From Eubacteriales bacterium (GTDB lineage Bacteria; Bacillota; Clostridia; Lachnospirales; Lachnospiraceae): DNA of 63,791 bases. The notes under the pieces were generated by a model. It was not told the DNA's origin and did not search any database. It saw nothing but the letters and a program-made list of their open reading frames with translations. Below are positions 57,826-63,791 of this stretch, piece by piece; position 1 is the first letter of the stretch, and each line of letters opens with the position of its first letter. The stretch is from positions 1 through 63,791 of the forward strand of contig JAUNGV010000009.1 in NCBI GenBank assembly GCA_030524225.1, in the 5' to 3' direction. Made by a program: the position numbers and the translations under genes.

Positions 57826-59697
57826 ATGGGGATGTTGTTGGATTCCATTCAGAAGGCAAATGATATTAAGAAAATTCCGCCGGAGTATTATGAGAAGCTG
57901 GCGGGGGAGATCCGCCAGTTTCTCGTGGAGAAGATCAGCGAGAACGGCGGGCATCTCGGGAGCAATCTGGGAACGGTAGAGCTGACGATGGCGCTTCATC
58001 TGTCGCTGGATCTGCCGAACGATGAGATTATCTGGGATGTGGGGCACCAGTCCTATACGCACAAGATCCTGACGGGAAGGAAGGCGGGGTTTGACACGCT
58101 GCGCAAATTCGGCGGGATGAGCGGTTTCCCGAAGAGAAAGGAGAGCGCGTGCGACTGTTTTGACACCGGACACAGCTCCACGTCGATCTCAGCAGGCGTC
58201 GGTCTCGCGAAGGCGCGGGATCTGCTGGGACAGAAGCGCACCGTCGTCTCGGTGATCGGTGACGGGGCCCTGACGGGCGGCATGGCGTACGAGGCGCTCA
58301 ACAACGCCGCCAAGCTGAACACGAACTTCATTATCGTCCTGAACGACAACAATATGTCGATCTCTGAAAATGTGGGCGGCCTCTCCCAGTATTTGAACGA
58401 TATCCGCACTTCGGACGGCTATCTGAATCTGCGGGACAAGGTCTACTACTCGATCAACGACAGCATGCCGAAGGTGGTGACCGGCATACGCCGGGCCAAG
58501 AATTCCTTAAAGCAGCTCATGATTCCAGGCATGTATTTCGAAGATCTGGGAATCACCTATCTGGGACCGGTGGATGGTCACAATATCTCTGCCATGATGC
58601 GTGCTTTTCACGACGCGAAGAGGATCAACAAGGCCGTCATCGTCCATGTCTGCACGAAAAAGGGGCGCGGTTATGTGCCGGCGGAGCGTCATCCCGCCCG
58701 CTTTCACGGGGCGGCTCCCTTTGACATCGCGACGGGTCTGCCGAAACAGGCACATACCAAGGCGAATTATACCGATATTTTCTCGACTGTCATGATCAAG
58801 CTCGCGGCGAGGGACAGCCGCCTCGTGGCGATCACGGCGGCGATGGCGGACGGCGTGGGACTCAAGCGTTTCCGCAATATTTATCCCGACCGGTTTTTTG
58901 ATGTGGGAATCGCGGAACAGCACGCCGTGACCTTTGCGGCGGGGCTGGCGGCCGGAGGACTCGTTCCGGTGGTGGCGATTTATTCCTCTTTCCTGCAGCG
59001 CGCTTACGACCAGATTCTGCACGACGTCTGTCTCCAGAATCTCCATGTGATTTTCGCAGTTGACAGGGCGGGACTGGTCGGTGCGGACGGAGAGACGCAC
59101 CAGGGTATTTTTGACCTCTCCTACCTCTCCTCGATTCCGGGAATGACAGTGCTCGCGCCCAAGAACAAGTGGGAATTCTCGGATATGATGAAATTCGCGG
59201 ATGCATGGCAGGGGCCGATTGCGGTGCGCTATCCGCGGGGGGAGGCGTACGACGGACTGCAGGAGATGCGCGCCCCCGTCGAATACGGAAAGGCGGAGGT
59301 TCTCTTCGAGGAGAGCGGGATTCTGCTTCTGGCGGTCGGTACGATGGTCAAAACGGCACTGGAAGTGCGCCGGGCGCTGAAAGAGGCGGGATACGCCTGT
59401 TCGCTCGTCAATGCGCGTTTCGTCAGGCCTTTTGACACCGGTCTTCTGGAAAGGATGGCGGGGACGCACCGTCTCTTCGTGACGATGGAGGAGAATGTGC
59501 TGAGCGGAGGCTTTGGCGAGCATGTGCAGGCATGGGGAGCGGAGCTGGAACACGCGCCCCGCATCATGCACGTCGCGATTCCCGACGAGTATGTGGAGCA
59601 CGGCAGCGTGGAGAGGCTGTATCAGGAGGAGGGGCTGGATGCGGCGTCCGTCACGGAGCGGGTGCTGGCGGAGGCCGGAAGGATATTCACAGAATGA
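57826..59697 (+). CDS. dxs: 1-deoxy-D-xylulose-5-phosphate synthase
   Basis: This 623-residue thiamine-diphosphate enzyme is the first step of the MEP isoprenoid pathway. It has GGHLGSNLGTVELTMALH, the thiamine-diphosphate motif VIGDGALTGGMAYEALNNA with its Asn, VGIAEQHAVTFAAGLA with the catalytic Glu, DRAGLVGADGETHQGIFDL and the C-terminal transketolase domain. GAGAGGTGG precedes the ATG. The stop overlaps the tlyA start (ATGA). Confidence 0.96.
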   Translation: MGMLLDSIQKANDIKKIPPEYYEKLAGEIRQFLVEKISENGGHLGSNLGTVELTMALHLSLDLPNDEIIWDVGHQSYTHKILTGRKAGFDTLRKFGGMSGFPKRKESACDCFDTGHSSTSISAGVGLAKARDLLGQKRTVVSVIGDGALTGGMAYEALNNAAKLNTNFIIVLNDNNMSISENVGGLSQYLNDIRTSDGYLNLRDKVYYSINDSMPKVVTGIRRAKNSLKQLMIPGMYFEDLGITYLGPVDGHNISAMMRAFHDAKRINKAVIVHVCTKKGRGYVPAERHPARFHGAAPFDIATGLPKQAHTKANYTDIFSTVMIKLAARDSRLVAITAAMADGVGLKRFRNIYPDRFFDVGIAEQHAVTFAAGLAAGGLVPVVAIYSSFLQRAYDQILHDVCLQNLHVIFAVDRAGLVGADGETHQGIFDLSYLSSIPGMTVLAPKNKWEFSDMMKFADAWQGPIAVRYPRGEAYDGLQEMRAPVEYGKAEVLFEESGILLLAVGTMVKTALEVRRALKEAGYACSLVNARFVRPFDTGLLERMAGTHRLFVTMEENVLSGGFGEHVQAWGAELEHAPRIMHVAIPDEYVEHGSVERLYQEEGLDAASVTERVLAEAGRIFTE

Positions 59698-60629
59698 AAA
59701 CAAGACTGGATATACTCCTGACGGAGGGCGGCTACGCTCCTTCGCGGGAAAAGGCGAAAGCCCTGATTATGGAAGGGCTCGTATACGTCAACGGGCAGAA
59801 GGAGGACAAGGCCGGCGCGTCCTTTGATCCGGAAAAGAGCACGATCGAGGTGCGGGGACAGGCGCTTGCCTACGTCAGCCGGGGAGGGCTGAAGCTGGAC
59901 AAGGCGATGATGGTTTTCCCGCTGGATCTTACGGGCAGGGTCTGCATGGACATCGGCGCATCGACAGGAGGCTTTACGGACTGTATGCTGCAGAACGGGG
60001 CGGCGAAGGTCTATGCGATCGACGTCGGTTACGGACAGCTCGCGTGGAAGCTGCGGAACGATCCCAGGGTTGTCTGCATGGAGAAGACGAATTTCCGTTA
60101 TCTGACCCCGGCAGATCTCCCGGAGGCCCCCTCCTTTGCCTCGGTGGACGTCTCGTTTATTTCCCTCTCAAAGATTCTTCCGGCGGCCGCGCCGATCCTG
60201 ACGCCCCGGGCGCAGATGGTCTGCCTGATCAAACCGCAGTTCGAGGCGGGCAGGGAGAAGGTGGGGAAGAAAGGCGTCGTCCGGGATCCGGCCGTGCACG
60301 AGGAGGTCATCGCGGCGGCGATCGGATACGCGCGGGAGAATGGATTCGAAGTCATGGGACTCGATTTCTCTCCGATCCGGGGGCCTGAGGGCAACATCGA
60401 GTATCTGATGTATCTTGTAAAAAAAGAAGAGGACGCACCGGCATCCGGAGAGAACACAGGCTGCGGACAGTCCGGAGAGCAGGGAGACGGAGCGGTCTGC
60501 GGACAGCCCGGAGAACAGGGAGACGGAGCGGTCATCGCACACCATGGTGATCCGGTCGCGGCACAGAGTCAGGCGCAGGAGATCCGCGGGCTGGTCGAGA
60601 GGGCGCATGAGACGTTTGTGGCGCAGTGA
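59694..60629 (+). CDS. tlyA: TlyA family rRNA methyltransferase
   Basis: This 311-residue protein has an N-terminal S4 RNA-binding domain (RLDILLTEGGYAPSREKAKA) followed by an FtsJ-type methyltransferase (MDIGASTGGFTDCMLQNGA, VYAIDVGYGQLAWKLR, FASVDVSFISL, LIKPQFEAG). Characterised TlyA proteins 2'-O-methylate ribosomal RNA; historic annotation as haemolysin is secondary. The C-terminus is extended by about 60 residues containing a 12-residue tandem repeat (CGQSGEQGDGAV). It is coupled to dxs by ATGA. Confidence 0.92.
   Translation: MKTRLDILLTEGGYAPSREKAKALIMEGLVYVNGQKEDKAGASFDPEKSTIEVRGQALAYVSRGGLKLDKAMMVFPLDLTGRVCMDIGASTGGFTDCMLQNGAAKVYAIDVGYGQLAWKLRNDPRVVCMEKTNFRYLTPADLPEAPSFASVDVSFISLSKILPAAAPILTPRAQMVCLIKPQFEAGREKVGKKGVVRDPAVHEEVIAAAIGYARENGFEVMGLDFSPIRGPEGNIEYLMYLVKKEEDAPASGENTGCGQSGEQGDGAVCGQPGEQGDGAVIAHHGDPVAAQSQAQEIRGLVERAHETFVAQ
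60461..60532 (+). repeat. 36-bp tandem repeat inside tlyA
   Basis: Two adjacent 36-base units (60461-60496, 60497-60532) with three differences encode the 12-residue unit CGQSGEQGDGAV / CGQPGEQGDGAV in the C-terminal extension. The in-frame length is conserved. Confidence 0.85.
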
Positions 60630-60750
60630 CAGAGCCGCAAACGCCTGCGCGCTTCTGACAGAGCGAGCGGTCGGGGAGCGCCGCGCAGGATGGAACAAAG
60701 CAGGGCAAAATGCAGCCGGGAACCGGGATGCAGAGAGCTTTGCAGCGTAG

Positions 60751-60778
60751 CCGGAGCACAGAGCGCTCCGGCGTGGAG
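60751..60778 (+). promoter_or_regulatory. Three-segment Shine-Dalgarno switch before nadK
   Basis: CCGGAGC (60751-60757) can pair with GCTCCGG (60765-60771). Alternatively CTCC (60766-60769) pairs with the Shine-Dalgarno GGAG (60775-60778) across loop GGCGT. The two structures exclude each other, and the start codon is 5 bases downstream. Confidence 0.55.
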
Positions 60779-60783
60779 AAGAG

Positions 60784-61617
60784 ATGGAACATTTTTGCAT
60801 CATCACAAATCAGGAGAAGGACCCGGCGTCGGAACTGACCGGGCAGGTGCGCGCCTTTCTGCAGGAGAGGGGGAAGGTGTGCGACTGCGCGGACGCGGCC
60901 AGCGGGATCAGGGAGAATACGGACTGTCTGCTCGTACTGGGCGGAGACGGGACGATGCTGCAGGCAGCCAGAGACAGCATTGACCGGCAGATTCCCATTC
61001 TGGGCATCAATCTGGGAACGCTGGGGTATCTGGCGGAGGTGGAGAAGCAGAACTGGAGAGAGGCGCTGGCCAATCTGCTCTCCGGCCGCTATGCGCTGGA
61101 AAAGAGGATGCTTCTGGAGGGACGTCTGACCTGCGGGGCGCAGGCCCGCGTCTGTGATACGACGCCGGAGTACGCGCTGAACGATATTGTCATCACCCGG
61201 GACGGATCGCTTCAGATTATCAACTACAATATTTACGTCAACGGCAAAGCGCTCAATACGTTTGAGGCGGACGGCATTATCGTCTCCACGCCGACGGGAT
61301 CCACCGCGTATAACCTCTCTGCGGGAGGACCGATTGTGGAGCCGAAGGCCAAGCTGATTCTGCTGACGCCGATCTGCCCGCACACCCTCAGCACGCGCAG
61401 TATTATCCTTGCGCCGGAGGATCGGATCACGATCGAGATCGGTCCCGGCAGGAGGCAGGAAGTACAGCGGGCGAAGGCGAGCTTCGACGGAGGTTTTGAT
61501 AAGCCGATGGAGACGGGAGACCGGATAGAAATCTGCCGCTCGGACCGGGAAGCCACCGTGATCAAGCTCTCGGAGCTGAGCTTTCTCGAGACGCTGCACA
61601 AGAAAATGGCGCATTGA
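60784..61617 (+). CDS. nadK: NAD kinase
   Basis: This 277-residue kinase phosphorylates NAD to NADP. It has CLLVLGGDGTMLQAARD (the GGDGT motif), ILGINLGTLGYLAEV, LNDIVITRDGSLQ and VSTPTGSTAYNLSAGGPIVE. GGAGAAGAG precedes the ATG. It lies in the normal order between tlyA and argR. Confidence 0.96.
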   Translation: MEHFCIITNQEKDPASELTGQVRAFLQERGKVCDCADAASGIRENTDCLLVLGGDGTMLQAARDSIDRQIPILGINLGTLGYLAEVEKQNWREALANLLSGRYALEKRMLLEGRLTCGAQARVCDTTPEYALNDIVITRDGSLQIINYNIYVNGKALNTFEADGIIVSTPTGSTAYNLSAGGPIVEPKAKLILLTPICPHTLSTRSIILAPEDRITIEIGPGRRQEVQRAKASFDGGFDKPMETGDRIEICRSDREATVIKLSELSFLETLHKKMAH

Positions 61618-61650
61618 ACAGTGCGGTACACATCGGGCGCAGCGCGCTGA

Positions 61651-61740
61651 TACCGCCGCGGCGCAGGGCATAGAAGGCAGCACCGCCGCAGCGCAGGGCA
61701 CAGAAGGACGCATCGCCGCAGTGCGGCGCCAAGGGACGCG
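61651..61740 (+). repeat. 30-bp tandem repeats between nadK and argR
   Basis: Three consecutive units of about 30 bases occur: TACCGCCGCGGCGCAGGGCA plus 10 bases; CACCGCCGCAGCGCAGGGCA plus 10 bases; and a more diverged third starting CATCGCCGCAG. A fainter unit precedes them at 61629. They lie in the argR leader and contain no reading frame of note. Their GC-rich sequence is unlike an ArgR box. Confidence 0.7.
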
Positions 61741-61766
61741 CACACTGTCCGGAATGGGGAACAGTC

Positions 61767-62219
61767 ATGAAGAAGAACCGGCACGAAAAAATTCTGGAAA
61801 TCATAGGAACACAGGAAATCGAGACGCAGGAAGAACTGGCGAGAGCGCTGCGGGAGGACGGCTACGACGTGACGCAGGCCACCGTCTCCCGGGATATCAG
61901 GGCGCTGAAGCTCTCGAAAATGCAGACGGGAGCCGGGCGGCAGAAATACGTTGTTATGCGGGCGCATGACGAGCAGCTGGCCGGTAAATATATCCGCGTG
62001 CTGCGGGATGGCTATGTCTCCATGGATCTGGCGGAGAATATCCTGGTCATGAAGACGGTCTCCGGCATGGCCATGGCGGTGGCGGCCGCGCTGGATGCGC
62101 TCCATCTGCCGCAGATTGTCGGCTGTATCGCCGGAGACGATACGATTATGGCGGCAATTCGCACGAAAGAGGATGCGGCCGCCGTGATGGAGCGGCTGCG
62201 GGAGATGATAGAGGGCTGA
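61767..62219 (+). CDS. argR: Arginine repressor ArgR
   Basis: This 150-residue protein has an N-terminal winged helix (KILEIIGTQEIETQEELARA, then VTQATVSRDIRALKLSK) and a C-terminal hexamerisation and arginine-binding domain with the GCIAGDDTIMAAIRT motif (GDDT). It regulates arginine metabolism genes. In Clostridia and Bacilli it sits between nadK/tlyA and recN by ancient synteny. A weak site GGGGAACAG precedes the ATG. Confidence 0.95.
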   Translation: MKKNRHEKILEIIGTQEIETQEELARALREDGYDVTQATVSRDIRALKLSKMQTGAGRQKYVVMRAHDEQLAGKYIRVLRDGYVSMDLAENILVMKTVSGMAMAVAAALDALHLPQIVGCIAGDDTIMAAIRTKEDAAAVMERLREMIEG

Positions 62220-62251
62220 GCGGCAGGCGAAAAGGCAGGGAAGGCGGTACT

Positions 62252-63791
62252 ATGTTACTGAGTTTGCACGTCAAAAATCTGGCGCTGATCGCCGAGGAGG
62301 AAGTGACCTTTACGGACGGGCTCAATATCCTGACCGGCGAGACGGGCGCGGGCAAATCCTTCATCATCGGGTCCGTGAATCTGGCGCTGGGAGCCAAGGC
62401 GGATCCGGGGCTGATCCGGGAGGGGGCGGAGTATGCGCTGATCGAGCTGGTCTTTTCCGTGGATAACGAGGGACAGCGCGGGGCGCTTGCCGCTATGGAA
62501 CTGGAGCCGGAGGAGGACGGAACTATCCTGATCAAACGCAGGATTTACGCGGGGCGCAGCGTGTGCACGGTCTCCGGAGAAACCGTGACAGCCAGACAGC
62601 TGCGGGAGATTGCGGAGCTTCTGATCGATGTCTGCGGCCAGCGGGAGAACCAGACACTGCTGCGAAGAGAGCGCCAGCTGGGTCTGCTCGACGAGTATGC
62701 GGGCAGGCGGGCGCAGGAGGTAAAGAGCCGTTTAAAAGAGCGCTGGAGAACGCTGCGGGAGGTGACGGCGCAGTGGGAGGACGCGGCGGATGAGTCGGCC
62801 CGGATGCGGGAGGCGGAGCTGCTGCGCTACGAGATCGGGGAGCTGGAGCAGGCTGATATCAGAGACGGAGAGGATGAAGAACTGGAGGGGCGCTACAGAC
62901 GCCTCTCTTCGTTCCAGCGGATTCACGAGGCGGCCGGGATTGCCCTTGCCTGCACGGCGGGAGAGGAGGGCGGCGCCTCGGAACAGATCGCGCGGGCCTG
63001 CCGGGAGCTGCGGCCTCTTGCGGGGTGCGACGGCGAACTGGATGAGCTGATCGGGCAGCTGGAAGAGCTGGACGGCCTTCTCTCAGATTTTGACCGGGCG
63101 CTCTCGGATTATGCCGAGGGACTGACCTTTGACCCCGGGGAATTTGTCCGTGTGGAGGAGCGCCTGAATCTGGTGAACCGTCTCAAGGACAAGTACGGCG
63201 TGTCCGGGGCGGGGGAACTGGGGACTGCGCTGGCGCAGCGCAGAGAGCGGTTCGAGGCGATTCTGCAGTACGAGGAGCGCAGGGAAGAGCTGGCTGCCCG
63301 CAGAGAAGAAGAGAGGGAGAAGGCGCTGATTCTGTGCCGGGAGCTCTCGGCGCTGCGGCGGGAGGCGGCGGGGGAACTGTCCGCGCAGATGAAGCAGGCT
63401 CTTCTGGAACTGAATTTTGAACAGGTGGAATTTGAAATCACGCTCTCCGGCGATCCGGAGGCGGTGGGAGAGAACGGAACTGACCGGGCGCTCTTTCTGA
63501 TTTCCATGAATCCCGGAGAGCCGCTGCGGCCTCTGGATCAGATCGCCAGCGGCGGAGAACTCTCCCGAATGATGCTGGCGCTCAAGACGGTGTTTGCGGG
63601 GAGAGACGGGATCCGCACACTGGTCTTTGATGAGATCGACAGCGGAATCAGCGGACAGACGGCGTGGAAGGTGGCGCAGAAGCTGGGAGTGCTGGCGGGA
63701 AACCATCAGATCCTGTGTATCACGCATCTGCCGCAGATCGCGGCGATGGAGGACAGTCATTTCCTGATCCGGAAACAGTCGTCGGACGGGC
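62252..63791 (+). CDS. recN: DNA repair protein RecN (3' end beyond window)
   Basis: This is the first 513 codons of an SMC-like ATPase that acts early in double-strand break repair. The N-terminus is MLLSLHVKNLALIAEEEVTF with Walker A GETGAGKS at residues 29-36 and VCGQRENQTLLR. The coiled-coil middle is followed by the signature LDQIASGGELSRMMLAL, Walker B TLVFDEIDSGISG and CITHLPQIAAMED. The last 40-50 residues are cut off by the right edge. AAGGCGG lies upstream of the ATG. Confidence 0.95.
   Translation, partial: MLLSLHVKNLALIAEEEVTFTDGLNILTGETGAGKSFIIGSVNLALGAKADPGLIREGAEYALIELVFSVDNEGQRGALAAMELEPEEDGTILIKRRIYAGRSVCTVSGETVTARQLREIAELLIDVCGQRENQTLLRRERQLGLLDEYAGRRAQEVKSRLKERWRTLREVTAQWEDAADESARMREAELLRYEIGELEQADIRDGEDEELEGRYRRLSSFQRIHEAAGIALACTAGEEGGASEQIARACRELRPLAGCDGELDELIGQLEELDGLLSDFDRALSDYAEGLTFDPGEFVRVEERLNLVNRLKDKYGVSGAGELGTALAQRRERFEAILQYEERREELAARREEEREKALILCRELSALRREAAGELSAQMKQALLELNFEQVEFEITLSGDPEAVGENGTDRALFLISMNPGEPLRPLDQIASGGELSRMMLALKTVFAGRDGIRTLVFDEIDSGISGQTAWKVAQKLGVLAGNHQILCITHLPQIAAMEDSHFLIRKQSSDG

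Noticed and set aside
61629-61740. ArgR-binding boxes in the argR leader repeats
   Set aside because: ARG boxes are AT-rich imperfect palindromes, while these repeats are GC-rich and directly repeated.

Overview
The window reads as chromosomal DNA of a low-G+C-phylum but locally GC-rich (about 55-58 %) anaerobic Clostridia member, most likely a Lachnospiraceae gut bacterium. The evidence is gene order: the rimP-nusA-rnpM-ylxQ-infB-rbfA-nrnA-truB-ribF cluster, the rpsO-pnp pair, and the asp23-nusB-xseA-xseB-ispA-dxs-tlyA-nadK-argR-recN cluster. It is also supported by the maltodextrin ABC operon without its own ATPase, an EFR1-type flavodoxin-ferredoxin, and strong AGGAGG-type ribosome binding sites with some TTG/GTG starts. 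No rRNA, CRISPR array, phage or intact transposase is visible. The species assignment is inference.

Layout. 0-3.5 kb is an accessory stretch of lower GC: a DNA glycosylase/methyltransferase pair, an AraC regulator, a dispersed repeat and a decayed YhcG-type (DUF1016) nuclease gene. 3.5-9.6 kb holds a Tim44-like membrane protein and a MarR-controlled heterodimeric ABC exporter. 9.7-16.2 kb is a maltodextrin uptake and use operon (binding protein, two permeases, 4-alpha-glucanotransferase, LacI regulator) with a palindromic operator at its promoter and a fossil of a second LacI gene at its end. 16.4-21.5 kb holds small stand-alone genes (DJ-1, CBS, CYTH, Ala-rich envelope protein, uracil permease, RhaD). 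21.6-31.4 kb is the translation/transcription cluster rimP to ribF. 31.4-37.9 kb is a two-component system divergent from a MacAB-like export operon and a secreted protein. 38.1-41.6 kb holds tRNA-Met, a fused Amt-PII ammonium transporter and an esterase. 41.7-47.9 kb is the most irregular stretch: two repeat/RNA elements, a Cys-cluster MarR protein, a CorC-type protein, a CPBP protease, and an AT-rich imported TetR/EFR1 island. 47.9-63.8 kb is housekeeping: a NlpC/P60 hydrolase, rpsO-pnp, prfC and the nusB-to-recN cluster, with recN cut by the right edge.

The most unusual content is RNA-level. A pseudoknotted RNA element of about 95 nt occurs twice (before the Cys-cluster MarR gene and before ispA). 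Its stem lengths, linkers and loops are the same size in both copies, and paired bases co-vary. Both copies end in a small hairpin that holds the Shine-Dalgarno sequence, and this hairpin (consensus YTYCGRNATGGAG) recurs before at least seven other reading frames. In most of these an upstream segment can pair with the anti-Shine-Dalgarno strand instead, which gives a three-segment on/off design. The leader between xseB and ispA is a run of seven or more consecutive hairpins. Other dispersed or tandem repeats lie next to pnp, argR, infB and tlyA.
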